A stretch of DNA of 64,000 nucleotides from Cunninghamia lanceolata (GCA_027924645.1 BSBN01000829.1:5394001-5458000), one strand, 5' to 3'. Shown: positions 11,538-24,320, numbered from the stretch's first letter. Notes: generated from the letters alone by a model not told the origin. Program-made: numbers and translations.

Positions 11538-12476
11538 GTTCGGATGGCAAGGTTCAAATCCTGATATGTGCATTGGTAGTGATAAGTGAAATTGTGCTGG
11601 GAGCGAGTGTCTCCCCACATTCAGACTTTGTATGACTGGCAACTCCCTCCAAGTATTTGCTATCAACATCTTCAGTGACCTGCAATTTTCTAATCCTTCT
11701 ATTTTCTTAAGCTCCCCACATTCCCATATAACCAGGTGCTTTAGCTCTGCCAGACCGCAAATACTGCTTATGCTTTTCAGATTTGGACAACTGATCAAAC
11801 ATAAGCTCTCCAGTGATATTGGCAAGCTATCGATCTCTACTAAGTGGTGACTGAGGCCAAGTGCTAGAGTTTCCAGGCTGGGGCAACATTGTGGAGAGAT
11901 TGATATCCTAGACACAGGACAACACCATAGTCTTAAATATCTGAGGCTGCACAATGAAGATGAAGAAGAGCACCCCGACTGGATAACCAATTCTGTGAGG
12001 GCGCAGCGGTCAATCATCAGATATTGAAGGCTATTAAGCTGCGCAAGTGTTTCGGACAGGTAGGTGAGCTCGGAGCATTCTCTGAAATTTAGACCCTGCA
12101 GATTTGTCAAATTTCCCAACTTGCTCGGCAGGGATTTTAGCTTAAAACATCTGTTTAACTCGAGGTGCTGCAGCGATTGGAGACTGCAAAACTCTTCCGG
12201 TAGACCTTCGATCTCACTGCATTCTGTCAAATTTAGATGCTGCAGATTTGTCAAATCGCCGAACTTGCTAGGCAGCGATTTTAACTGATGACATGCACTT
12301 AACACGAGGTACTCCAGCGATTGGAGACGGCAAAACTCTTCTGGTAGACCTTCGATAGGAGCTCCGTTGGAGTCAAAGGATATCTTTTTCAAATGCTTTA
12401 GAAATCCTATTGACCTCGGAAATCTCTGAAAACTTTCAGCATGCATGATTTTCAGCTCTCTCAACTGAACAGGAGG
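11538..12476 (-). CDS. TNL exon 4: leucine-rich repeats
   Basis: 313 codons in phase 0. It begins PPVQLRELKI after the acceptor GCAG and ends PCHPN before GTAATAATAG, a weak donor. It carries about ten LRRs. Two are nearly identical: LPEEFCRLQSLEYLVLSACH and LPEEFCSLQSLQHLELNRC, each followed by LKSLPSKxGxLTNLQ. This shows recent internal duplication of a 24-residue double unit. LRRs give effector or partner specificity. No stop inside. Confidence 0.8.
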
Positions 12477-12578
12477 CTGCGGCCACGTTCCTTTTTAATT
12501 AGGCAAGACCGTTGAACAACTATAAGAGATTTAATGTCTGGCTGCATAAATAACAGTAAAGAAAAGGGAGATACTTAC

Positions 12579-12869
12579 ATCGGCAGTCTCGCTCCACAGT
12601 TGTTCTAATTTATAAGCCTCACGAAGCTCTAAAAATCTCAACTTCTTCAACGAAGTCCATGACTGAAGAGCTGTATGCGGAAAGTTGACCCATCGTAGCC
12701 AGATAAGGCCTGCTGCTAGTGTTGCTAATTCTTCTGTAAAATAATTATTTGCAACCTGGAGGATTTCTAAATCCCGCTTAAACCTTCTACCTGATCCTCT
12801 CAAAAGCTCCATGCACTCTCCATAAAACTCATCTGTTTCCGCTTTAATTCCGCGAATCAGCACGCTTTC
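12579..12869 (-). CDS. TNL exon 3: NB-LRR linker and first LRRs
   Basis: 97 codons in phase 0, starting ESVLIRGIKAE after acceptor CATCTAG and ending SETAD before GTAAGTAT. It encodes the linker found after the MHD exon in conifer TNLs, then leucine-rich segments (LIWLRWVNFP, LKKLRFLELREA). No stop inside. Confidence 0.8.
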
Positions 12870-12977
12870 CTAGATGGAAAAATATAAAAAGCAGTGACCT
12901 TACAAAAACAATTAGCCTACGAACAAAATTTCGTTATTGAAATATCAGAAAAATACAAAACATGATATTAAACTCAC

Positions 12978-14054
12978 ATGCCCCTGTGTCTCAATGTGCT
13001 TAATTTGCTGCGGTAACCAAAGGCGGTACGGTGACCATGTCTTTGCAATTTCTTTTCCCAGATCCCTCAGCTGATCATGCATTCTTATGCAGTTTCTCCC
13101 ATCTATCTCAACCAAACACTTATTCACTAGTGTTACCAAACTACACACCCCACTCCATCCGGACCCATCCCACAATGTGATGGCCGAATGTGTTTCTGTT
13201 CCTATGAAAAACAAGATATATCTAAAAATATCTCTCTGTCTTCCTCATCTAGTGCATCAAAGCTCACTTTTAGTATGTCTTTAATGTCTTCGGGCAATAA
13301 TCTGGATATTTTATTTAATTGAGCATCCTAATATTCTTTGGACTTTCCATGTACAAGTCCTCCTAAAACTTTGAGGGATAAGGGCAATCCTTTGCAGACT
13401 TCTAAAAACTTATTAATAAGATATTCAAATTCATTTAGTGGAGAGGGTTGTAGGAAAGCATGCCAGCAAAAGAGTTCCATAGCATATTCAAGTTTTAATT
13501 TTTTCATCTTGTAAATTGAATTGGAAGAGATTCCCCAGGATGTTAGAATGCCAAAATCTTGACTTGTGACCACTATCACACTACCCTGTTCAAGATTATC
13601 TTTTGCTGGCAATAGAGAATCTAATTGATCTAGATGATCTACATCATCCAAGATAATAAATACCTGAACATATTTCAGATGTTCTGCTAGGATTGTTTTC
13701 CCTTCTTCTACATTATCAAATGATATATCTTTTGACCCACCAAGGTCTTGGAACATTTTTTTCTGCTTTTCATGCAAGTTTTTAGCTGATGTATCTTGCA
13801 CATTGCAAACAAAACTGCATCTGTCGATGGAAAAGCTTTTCTTGTTGTAATATTCTTTAGCTAGGGTGGATTTTCCACTTCCACCCATACCAATAATCCC
13901 CACAATTTTTACCTTTTCAGAAGATTCTAATACACTTCTTTCAAAATCTTGTAATGTTTCATCAAGACCCACAGGATGTTTGGCTGCCACCAATGAAATC
14001 TTTTTAGGGTGCTTCAATATGTAATTTACAATATTCTTCAACATTCCTTCATCA
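12978..14054 (-). CDS. TNL exon 2: NB-ARC domain, with two frame lesions
   Basis: Acceptor TTTATAG precedes 14054. Motifs in order: P-loop GMGGSGKST, kinase-2 VFIILDDVDHLDQL, RNBS-B GSVIVVTSQD (family usually GSRIIVTTRD), GLPLSLKVLGG, ARC2 region RLLPEDIKDILKVSFDAL, and MHD in RMHDQLRDLGKEIA. Lesions: in-frame TAG at 13330-13328 and a one-base deletion in 13207-13211. Together they truncate the product before the MHD motif, so a protein from this allele would lack the ARC2 end and all LRRs. The exon ends at 12978 before GTGAGT, in phase 0. Confidence 0.85.
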
Positions 14055-16081
14055 CTATAAAAAAAAACAGTTTTTTAAAAAGTCACCCAAGTTAATTTCC
14101 TCTAAAACAAATCTTAAATTTAAATTAATAGAATTTATTTAATATATTTTTAACTGATAGACAAAAATCAATTACTCATATAAAGTGAAAGGATATGGTT
14201 AATAATAAAAATAATGACATGTTTTACATACAAGCAATGTTTAATGCCCTTTAAAATAAAATTAGAAAATACAAAGTAAAGAAATAAAAACCTTTCATAT
14301 TTTAAGGAAAGAGAGGTTTTACAAAATGAAAATAGCTTTATAAAACATTTAAAAGTGCATTGTAAGATAAAATTATTTCATAATTTAAAAGAAGAAAATA
14401 AAGACATTATAAATATTAACTTTAAAAAAGAATATTTATTAATAATGGTGATATTAGTATATTATGCTATTTTGTATTTAGCTTTGTGTCTAGCTTTACA
14501 AGAAAGATTTAATGCAATAACATAACAAGTGGCATACTCTTGTATTAGTGTGACATGTTATGAAATGGTTTTTAAAGACATTCATTGCACTATTAATTTC
14601 ATGCCATGGGAGACAAAAACAAAATCATTAGAGCGAACATTGATTTGGGAGATTAGAAAAGAATCCTAATTTACATCATCACCCTAAGTCATCTACATAT
14701 TTGCATATGATGTCCTTTATCTTGCTCATTACCATTGAATAGGTTTACAAAGGGGTTTAACCTCAAAGAAATCGATCCATGTGAGTCAACAAACTTCGTA
14801 ATGGTCTTTATAAACACTGTCTTGACTATGTAGAGGTCATAAAAGATTGAGTTGCACAATTTTTAAGAGTCACCATTCTATTAGATTAATCATGCCTCTT
14901 AGAGATCATATTTGCATGTCAAGTCATTTTTGAGCAACTTCAGATCAATCTCGATCCCTACAAGATCAACCCACTATATTTTTCTATGATAGTTTGGATT
15001 TCTTGAACATAATTATCATATTGATAGAAACAAAGTTCCAAAATGTGGCGAATCAATTCTACATGACATTAACATTATTCCAATATTAATTATAGAGCTA
15101 AGCCACTCTATCTTCCTATTTAATTTTCATTTATTTCAATATAATTGAGTCTCACCTCTTTGATCTAGGTTAATTTGTTGTTCATTCATAGTTATTAATT
15201 AGTCTAAGGTAAATATTTAGTAAGGCTTATTTAACACTTATATTTTTGTGATCCAACACTCCTAGACCCAACCTTACCTTCCCCTTACATTTTCCTTTGA
15301 TCTTATCTAAGGATCTAATTAGTTTCAACAACATATCTTTCAACTTAGATCTGATTAGGGTTTAGATTCACCCTTGTTTGTCAATATTTTATTTATCTTG
15401 TAGGTTTTGGCTTTTGAGTTAAGTCTATATTATTTGAAATGGCACATTAATATGGATGTAAAGATCTATGGATAGAGGCGAGTGAATGCACATTTAGGGA
15501 TTCTACAATGTAGAGAGAATGGAGGAGAAGCAATTAGAGGTGATGGTTAGATTTTGGTGGATAGAGATCTACAAGGAGTTTGGGAGTGGGTATAGAGGAT
15601 AAAACTTAACAGAGGCTAGGATATGGCCAAGCTAAAATCTAGAAGAGGCGAAGGAAGAGGACTATTTTGTTTTGAGGAACCTCTATCATGTGATGGGGCA
15701 CACTCCAATTTGTGTGCGGATTTAAAGAGTGGTTTTACCACTCATCCTTTATTTGTAGCACTATGCTCACAAACTCTTACTTGGGATGTTTGATGTATGA
15801 GTATCTAAAGGTTTGAGCAATAAACATAAACAAAAAAATATATTTTCTTTTGCTTTTGTATTTTCCTAGGTTACTTGTTAAATAATTAATCATGAAACCC
15901 CTTGGGATTAAATACAAGGCATCTTATTTAAAATCATTGATTAAAATCTCATGTAGTGGTAATTGGTATGCCACACTAGGACTTGGGAAGAGAATATTTA
16001 ATTTCTAAACACTTGTAACTTGTTTAAAGATAATCTATGATGCATCATTATGAAAGAGGTTATTATGATACCTCATTATGT

Positions 16082-16109
16082 GGGGGGGGGGGGGGGGTTG
16101 GTGGGGGGG
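16082..16109 (+). repeat. G-tract, 16 G then TTGGT then 7 G
   Basis: Sixteen consecutive G (16082-16097), TTGGT, then seven G. It can form a G-quadruplex on the plus strand, the template strand for the TNL transcript. Confidence 0.8.
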
Positions 16110-17980
16110 TGCATTAAAGAGAATATTCAACCAAACAATAATGTTGCATTTAGAAGGCTATTCCAATTTAGATATTTTTAGCTATTGTAAGAAAATATCT
16201 TACACAAGGGCATTACACTTGACCAAATTGCATGCATACAAACTTGGTTACTCCATCTTTGGTGTTGTAACTCTGAAGAAAGAAATTCTGTATAGGGAGG
16301 GCAACAGAAATAAATATGCATATTTTTGGAGGATGAAAACTACACATAATGCTTGGAAATTGAAGGAGATTTAGCTTCTAGAGAGAGGATCAATAGGTAG
16401 ATAGAAGGAGCATGGAGTTCCTTCTATGTTTGTAGATTTCTAGGAAGCTTAAGTATGGAGATTGAATGTTAATAGAATATGTGTTTTGTGGCATGTGTAT
16501 GTTGTTTTGTAAGTTGAAATGTTGAATTTGCAAGGAGAACCCCAATCAAAATTTCCTTAAGCGGTGGTGTTGCTTATGTTTGTTAGTTTTCAGATGTTGA
16601 TTGCTATATCTATAATGGGAAAGTATGCCAAAATCTCTAGCAAGACTTGTTTATTATTCCAATATATTGTTGAGTCAAAATTCAATGTTGCGTTGTAAAA
16701 ACCTTAGTTTTGTGATGGATTATTGATGTGTTTCTATTCTCAAAATTAAATTTATGAAAGTTGTGTTTTCTTAAGTGATTTTTATTAGGAGTTTGTAAGA
16801 TGTAAGTGTGTGGTTTTAGTGTTTTTGCAAGGACAAAGATTCCATTCATTTAATGACTTATCCTTAATTATATCACAAAAGATCTAAAAATACTTCGACT
16901 CTTAAAATCATAATAATTATTAAATATAAATTATGGTTTTGATTTTGCAAAATATCAATTAAAGTATTTAGAAGTTGTCACATTTTGTAAAGTGAATTTG
17001 TTTTATTGTTATGATTATTTTTAAGCTTTTACCATAAATTCCCACCTATCATTGTGTGAATAAGATAAGGTTTAGTATAGTAATTGAACAACATTTTAAA
17101 ATATTTTAATAGTATTATAATGATGAAAAATGCATTCATGTGCCCTTTTGGACGTTATGTTTTGAGTTCACTTCTATTAGAATATTCTTATGCAATGATA
17201 AGTTTACAAGTGACATATTCTTGCATGAATTTGACTCATAAAATTATTATCTCTAAGTCCCATTAGTATAGTTTATCTCTAGAAATCTGGCCTTGATTCC
17301 CAAGTTTATTATTTTCCACCCTAGGTCACATCCATGAGTGCAAAAGTGATCTGGGTCATCTCTAGAGTTGTGGAGCTAAACCACTAAATTTTAAAAATTC
17401 AAAATGGGCCCAAGTTTACTTATTCCACTAGTAATTGTTTGTTGACCTAGCATAATTTTATGTGGATTTATGCACTATGTTGTTGTATTTATGGGCATCC
17501 ACTCATTTATTTTAAAATCTCCTAGAAAACAACAAGCAACACTTATACATCATTAAGAGAGAATAATCAAGAGCCTTAATGAGAGCATACTAGCAACACT
17601 TTTAGATCATTTACATAAATAGATGGCATTATAAGTCCACTACATGATTGTATGTTGTCTTTGAGCCTTGTTTATTATTGTTAAGTTGATCTATCTATAG
17701 GTTTTATTAGAACTAAGGATCGACTAAGAGAATGTTGGCATCAAATCCGAAGTATATTAGATTATAAACAAGGTGTGTACAAATAGGTGAAGAGGTTGAG
17801 TCGAATCATAAGTTGGCTTCAACACTCCACTAGAGGTGTCGAGTTAGCTCCACAAAACATGCTAGAGGTGGTGAGTTGACTCAACCAAACTAGGACTCCT
17901 AAGTAGACACCTAATGCCAGATGTATTTACCCATGTAGGATATCTCCCCATTCCAAATAGGAATGTGTAGGAAGATGTAT

Positions 17981-18860
17981 TTATGTACTTGAATCGTGCT
18001 GAAGTTGATTCAAGGATGATGATGCCCATTTTGATGTCTTCAAAGATTGCTCAGATGTCCCCATGTCGATGTCGAAGGATGCCATAATCATCTCAGGTGC
18101 ATGCCTAATAGATGAAGATGATGACAATCCAGAACCATGTGTAGATGGATGTAGAGCATAAATATCTAAAGAGGATAATGGTGATGCAACTTCATCGAAA
18201 CTGTCATCAAAGAGAAGACTGGTGTCCTCAATGTGTGCTTCCAAACTAGCAATGCGAGACTCTACAAAGAGACAAGCAATGTCAGGTAGAAATTTGTTCC
18301 AATCAACAATGCTAGGAAGATTGATATATTTATCTTGCTGCAAGGAAATACTAGAAGCTCTCAAAGAAGCAACTCTAAAATCCGATGAAGCAATAGTAGA
18401 TGGTGTAGGAATGATTATTTCCTCTATGTCAACTGGACGTTTTGTATTTGTATCATGATGTGGAATATTATTTGTGATCATAGTAGGAGCATGCGAGAAT
18501 GGAGAATATATTTGAATCTCCATATATCTCCCAGACTTTGATCCATAATGCATGTGGACATTCAATATTAATGATGGCATACAAAGCAACATCTAATATA
18601 TGTAAACTAATTAATCCAACAATATGATCACAAGTATTAAACCACTTATTCTTCTAAGATTGTTTACCTAGTACAGGGATAAGTCCATATAAATATGGCA
18701 TGAGATTATGGTACTCGAGATGTTTCATGATGCCATCACACCAAGACTTATAATTACCCTTTTTTAGGTTGATTACAGAAGAGTGAGTATCATATCCCAT
18801 GATTAAGAACATGTTAACTCTTTTAGATAATAAAAATTGACATATTATGAAACACCCCAT
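17981..18860 (-). pseudogene. Ty1/copia-type gag relic inside TNL intron 1
   Basis: Minus-strand reading from 18860 gives GNYKSWCDGIMKHLEYHNL, then after one stop KNKWFNTCDHIVGLI.LHI, then YAIINIECPHALWIKVWEIYGDSN. This matches the order seen in copia gag (UBN2-type) proteins: NYxxWxxxM..HL, then a helix with D...LI.LHI.D, then ALWxKLxE.YG. The following 203-codon open frame (18592-17981) is Ser/Thr-rich and probably a different frame of the gag C-terminus. No protease or polymerase follows. LTRs were not identified. Confidence 0.5.
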
Positions 18861-20178
18861 TATTCAGTATTAGGTGACCCCCCGGTTTTGACACTTTGTA
18901 AGTTAATGCATTTTACAATGCAACAAGGTCCAATAGATGGGAAATGTGAAAATATCAACTTTTGAAAAAAATAACACTCAAGTTTGAGCTACCGAGTTAT
19001 AACACAAACAAGTTTCCTGTAAAAGAGGCCTATTTTAATACATTTGCACTAAAAAGCAAAAATATGCCTATGCTTTGAGTGAAGCTAGCCTTCCAACTAC
19101 TTGTTGGAATCAGCAAGGAGTGAAGAAGAGGATAGTTTGGTTTTTGAGGGGGAATTGGCCTCATGTCAACCTAGGCCTCACCCTTTGTCTTCCACAGTCA
19201 AACATACAAGACTAACTAAACAATTAATTCCTCCTTAAAACAATTTCCCCAAAATTTTATAGACCCCCTTGTTTTAACATTAAAAGACACAATTTTAAAT
19301 GCTTTTAAATGAAAGAAAAAATTTCCTATGTTCAACACTTTGAAAACATAATTTTAAATTTTAAATACTTTCAAAAAACAAAAAGAAGGCAAAATTTTGA
19401 GAAGGGGGAAAATTAGGTTTAGGGCAAAATTTCTAGCACCCAAAAAATAGGGCAAAGGGGCGTCCAGGAAATGGTGGCCAGATGAGGTGCAGGGGCGGCT
19501 AAGATTGTAGGGTATAAAAAACCTTCACAAAGCAGGGGTGGCCAAATGCAGGGGTGGCCAAGAATAATGGCGGCGCTTAGAGGAAGAAGCAGCCAAAAAA
19601 TGGCTATGGCGGCCAAAATGGCGCCTTTTACACCAGAGCCTTGCAGCCTCTGTTCAGTTACGCCTCCTTTCTGCAGGATCGTCCTTCTAGTGTGACAGAT
19701 CAGACCTCTGATGCCCTTTTTGTGAGCAAAAACGTGCCGTGCAGGCCTTCTCCACACTCAGCCGCGACCCTTTATGGACAAAGATGGACACCTTCAGGGA
19801 AGAAATCGGCCTAAACAGGGACAATTTTCTCTGCACAAAAAAATGAGTCTTCTGTTAAAAAATTGACCCTACTTCGGGCCTATGAAGGACACCTATCGTT
19901 TGAAACAGGGGCGACAAGGGTTTGAACTTAAATTTAATTTCTTTAGAGGGGGAAGTAGCTCATAAAAATAACATCTACCTTATAAATCAAATAAAATTGA
20001 CGAAATGTAATAGTAAGTATACCGAGATGAAAACTTTAAATCAGATTTGGATTTGATAATAAATCTTTCCAATCTATGTTAAAAAGAGAAGAGATTCCAT
20101 TGTAGAACTACTATGTTGTATTCTGAGATACAATATGTCATAGCATGTGAGAAAAGGAATAGAGTATTTGATACTTAC

Positions 20179-20708
20179 TCATCATTCTTAACAATGGAGC
20201 CTTTAACACATGAAACCTTTTGCAGCGCCATTTTCCAATCCTCAAGCGTTTCTGAAGCATATCTGGCCTTCGCTTCATGCTCGGAAAATGCTTTAGCATA
20301 GATTCCTTTTCCTTTACAAATCCAATGAATATCACTGGGATCAACATTGTAAAAGACGGGAATAATTTTCTTGTTGGTTTTGAGTATAAAGGATAACTCG
20401 GCCAAACACCATGTGGATTCTGCATACCTGGGTGAAAGCATAGCAATATGAAGGAAAGAAGTAGTCATGGCATCTTGTATTTCAGATGGTATGGAATCGC
20501 CCAGTTGAAGCTCTGATTCATCTAAGAAAACTTGAAGTCCCATGAGTTTGAGGGTACGGTAGATACAGGCTGCCAGCGTTTGCTTGGTGTCAGGACCACA
20601 ATGGTTTATGAATACATCGTATGGCACCCTTATTGTTGGCGTTGAAGTTGATGCAGATGGCGGCAGAATTTTGTGAAAGGCACTGTTACTCTCTTTTGCC
20701 ATTGCCAT
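20179..20708 (-). CDS. TNL exon 1: TIR domain
   Basis: ATG at 20708 encodes MAMAKESN; a second in-frame Met follows at residue 3. The TIR domain covers about residues 30-165: YDVFINHCGPD at 30-40, FLDESELQLGD, LSPRYAESTWCLAEL at 91-105 with the catalytic glutamate at about 104, then IIPVFYNVDPSDI. The exon ends at 20179 before GTAAGTAT, two bases into a codon. The next exon starts with T, giving Asp across the junction. Length and motif spacing are normal for a plant TIR. Confidence 0.85.
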
Positions 20709-21480
20709 GAAATTGAATTGAAGAGGAACTGGTTACCCCAAACAAACGCAGGTGTAGAAAGGATATAGGGGAATGGTAAGCCTGAAAGTAGTAGATATAA
20801 TGTGCACAGATTCCATGGGTAAAGGAACCCATCAACTCAGACCACACAAATTTCTCTCCCCCGTTTCCACATTTGACGAAATTCCATTCAAAGCACTTGT
20901 AAAAGGACCCCGCACAAATTTATTTACGCGGTTCTCATTTTCAAACATTAAATTTCTTTTTAAGAGTAAAAGACATCAATTTAAAAGACTCCATAGTTTC
21001 ACTTTCAATATTCAAAGGCACTGGTAATCTCATTTGCCGTTGCCATGAAATTAAATTGAAGAGGAACTGAAGCAAACGCAGGGTTAGAAATGATAGAAGA
21101 GAATGGTAAGACGGTGAACAAAGAGAGAAAGTAGAAATAAGGTGCGGATGCACACAGATTCCATGGGTAAAGGACCCATCAACACAGTCCACACAATTTT
21201 CTCTACGCGGTGTCTACATATGACGAAGTTTATTTACGTCGTTATCATTTTCTCTACGCGGGTTCCACATATGACGAAATTGATAAATGAAGAGTTAAAG
21301 ACGGTGAACAAAGAAAGAAAGTAGAAATAAGGCGCGGATGCACACAGATTCCATCGGTAGGGGACCCCATTAACCCAGTCCACACAATTTTCTCTACGCC
21401 GTGGTTATCATTTTCTCTACGCGGGTTCCATATATGACGAAATTGATTCAGTTTTATTTGGGCAAGGTGACAATCATAAT
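20709..21480 (-). promoter_or_regulatory. TNL upstream region: three diverged copies of one block
   Basis: A block containing GTAGAAATAAGG.GCGGATG, CACAGATTCCAT and then GTCCACACAATTTTCTCTACGC occurs at about 21120-21230 and 21310-21420 (offset about 190 bp), and in more diverged form at about 20785-20890. The sequence around the real start codon (TTGCCATGAAATT, then AAATTGAAGAGGAACTG) is repeated 338 bp upstream, where an ATG at 21046 opens only 12 codons (MATANEITSAFEY, then stop). The proximal promoter is therefore a local tandem duplication. Its effect on expression is unknown. Confidence 0.65.
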
Positions 21481-21599
21481 AAATGATGAGCAACTTTTGT
21501 TATGCATTAATTGTGGTATTTACTTTAGAGGCCTTCAAAGGGGTGGAGTTGAAGAGTTCAAAGATTCTAAAATTCTTTGTAAGATTTCAATTTTCTAAA

Positions 21600-24320
21600 A
21601 AACAAAAAAAAAAACTTTAAATTTAAAAATCAGAGACATTCCCATTAAATATATTTCTTATTTTGACATTTATTATTGATATTCTAAATTAAATCCTGGT
21701 AAATATTAAATATTACTTGCCTTTAATTTTGAAATACCATGAAAATGATCAAATTTCTTCTGCTTCAAATTTGCAAGATTATGTTGAATTTTCAAGTGTG
21801 AAGGATTTTATAGAAGTTTAAAAAAATATATTTAAAGGGAATGATCTGGTTTCGGATCCCTGTTTTCTAGGGAGCATTTTTCTTTTAACATTCAAATCTA
21901 AGCTTTCCGATTCCTGTTTTCTTCAAGTATTTTTCAAATATTTGGGATTACTGTTTTCTCCAAATATTTTTAAAATCTTTGGGATAGTGCAAATTTTTAA
22001 GCATACCTCAAAATATTTCTATAACTTATTATGCAAACAGAAAAACATAGCAGAATTTCTAATATAGCAGGATTTCTGAAAAAGCATATAATATACTTAA
22101 AACATAGAAAAATTTAGACTAATTCTCCAATATAAAGAATATTTAGTAATTTTAAGGAGAGTTCATGTAAAGGTATGGCCAAGTGCTCTTGTTTATTTGA
22201 ATTTATCGCGAATGTTGACCAAGAGATGATTTAGTTTAAAGGCAAGGAAAAACCTAAGCATTAATATCCTTGGTGATTTGTGAATGGTTTCAAACATTAA
22301 AATGAATTTATTATTGTACAAATTTTTGATTGTGAGGTGAACCGGTATGGCAAGTGATATCAGCGGCTCATATTCATCGAGCAGGTGTGCAAGATGATGA
22401 AATCCATCGTAGTCATTTTTTTTTCAGTTTTGCCACTCAATCTGATAAATCCAGTGCCCGCACATGGTTTCAAACTTTCAAATTTCAACTTATACCATAT
22501 AAGTTTCAAGGTTTCAAAGTGCTAAATAATTTACACTGATGTGAAAGATTCGGTGTAATAATTGACGGGTGGATAAAATGATGAGATGGCATATATTAAA
22601 AAAAAAAATTTGTCCAAAGAAATCATCGATTCATGTCTTATTTATGGAACATGTTAAATATTTTAGACTATTTTTAAAATCTCCACATTAAAACATGAAA
22701 GCAAACATAATTGATTAACTAAATAGTTGACCAAATAAATATTATTTATTGTTTTATTTTTTCTAATTTTATAAATGAATAGTTTGTAAGTTTTAGCTAA
22801 AATTTCTAGCTATTAGTATTATAGTTTTATATAATATGTAATTTTAGTTATATATTATTTATTTAAATTTAATATATTTATATATTATATTTTAATTTTT
22901 ATGATTGTTTACATTTCTGATAGATATAAGAGAGAGAATTATTTACATTTTGTGTGTGTGAGAGAGGATGTTGTCGATGTCTGTTTCTAACTCTTAGTTT
23001 TCTCGTTCATCTATGTGAATGGTGCGAAACCAAGCCTCTTCAACAACAATTTTCATAAAAAAAATAAACTTTTGTTTTCATCTCTTTGTAGACAAGTTTG
23101 ATTTATATTTGGACTCAGTTATCATGTAGCGAGAACCTTGTATAATATTATATACTATACAAAAAATATAATATAATATTATCAAATTTTATATTTAGAT
23201 TATATATATATATATATATATATATAACTTAATTATATTTATTTTTATATAGTATATTTTATATAATGTAAATTATTTAATATATTTTAAATGATATTTT
23301 ATTAGGTATTTAATATAATACCCAATTAATATATGTATTTTATTTCTAATGTCATATTCTAATAAATAATGCTATATTTATATTGAATATATTCTATGTC
23401 TGATGTTTACTTATATTTATTATTTTATTAAATATTTAAAAAAAAGTTATATATTTTAAGTTGCAAGACAAGTTGACTTCGTTGATCAATGGTCTACATT
23501 GGTGTAGAGGCATGTAAGACGATTGAAGCATCTTGGCCCGTTTGATTTCATCGATCAAAATATTTTTCTTATTTTTTTGTCGTCAAGATATTTTTCTTTC
23601 TAAGACGATCTCCTTCATTTCTTGTTCACACCCACCCTCCTCCACATGGATTTGAATGTGTTTGCATACACTTAAACTGGTGTACATGCCGTGTGGTTTT
23701 TTTGTCGAAAGGAGAGCACTCAAAAAAGATGTTATCATGTCTTAATGCCTCCATGCCCACACTTCTTTCAAAATTGTTAACTCAAAGTCAAATAGCCGTA
23801 TGTTATATAAGTTAAGAATTGTAGTTGTTTTGTATCTCCATTAATATGTTAATAATTATGTCTTTTTGTCTCATCACAAAACATAATTTAGAGAAATAAA
23901 TAAGTGTAGTATTGTTAATGATTTTGGAACATTGTGAGGCATGCCACTAGAAAAGCTCACTAAAAATACCACTAAAACTAAGTACCTTTCATTGTATTTT
24001 CTAAAGCTAAGTACCCTAATCATTGTATTCAATTTCAAATATTGACTTCTAATTTATCGACCCAACTTTGGTTAATCTAGATTATTATGATTAGTTGTTT
24101 GAATTAGATGAATTAGCTTAGATTTAGCCAAATGAAACATTTAGTTCCATTTCATTTTGGTGGACTTGACATTCCTACATCCCTTAGGGTTTTTCCTTAG
24201 GATTTTGCCTTCATTCCAATTAAGGTTTTTAGGTCTGATGTTTTCTAATTGTCTATCATTTACATCAAATTTATCTAGGTTTTATTGTCCTCTTGTGTAC
24301 GTCATTAAGTTGTCTCCTTT
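21600..24320. other. AT-rich spacer
   Basis: No supported gene. It holds a (TA)13 microsatellite at 23201-23226 and loosely repeated TTCCTGTTTTCT / CAAATATTT words near 21860-21970. Short open frames match nothing I recognise. Confidence 0.5.
23201..23226. repeat. (TA)n microsatellite
   Basis: Thirteen uninterrupted TA units. Confidence 0.9.

Larger units (their letters stand above)
14055..20178 (-). other. TNL intron 1 (6.1 kb)
   Basis: Bounded by GTAAGTAT at 20178 and TATAG ending at 14055. It is mostly AT-rich without genes. Sub-features listed separately are a G-tract at 16082, a copia gag relic at about 17981-18860, and a GC-richer block at 19430-19760 with repeated GGTGGCCA/GGCGGC words and a 112-codon minus-strand open frame I do not support as a gene. 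Nothing else was recognised in 14055-17700 or 18900-19400. Confidence 0.65.
11010..20708 (-). pseudogene. TIR-NBS-LRR (TNL) disease-resistance gene, disabled by a nonsense codon and a 1-bp deletion
   Basis: TNL proteins are intracellular immune receptors; the TIR domain cleaves NAD+ and the NB-ARC is the ATP/ADP switch. Five exons join in phase: 20708-20179, 14054-12978, 12869-12579, 12476-11538, 11456-11010. Their sum is 3284 nt, one short of 1095 codons. All four introns have GT-AG ends. In exon 2 a TAG at 13330-13328 stands where homologues have Trp (KSKEY*DAQLNKISR). The run of five A at 13207-13211 (five T in sense) is one short of what keeps CFFIG in frame and creates a TAG just after. 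All other domains are well kept, so inactivation looks recent, or the lesions are assembly errors. Transcript reads over both sites would decide. The 6.1-kb first intron is long but usual for conifers. Confidence 0.85.

Noticed and set aside
17733..17960. TGTTGGCATC after a purine-rich stretch, resembling a copia LTR start
   Set aside because: No second copy in the window and no defined end. The strand does not match the nearby minus-strand gag relic.
20941..21493. Minus-strand open frames upstream of the TNL start (83 and 79 codons) sharing GICVHPxLIST
   Set aside because: The resemblance comes from tandem duplication of the upstream block, not from a protein family.
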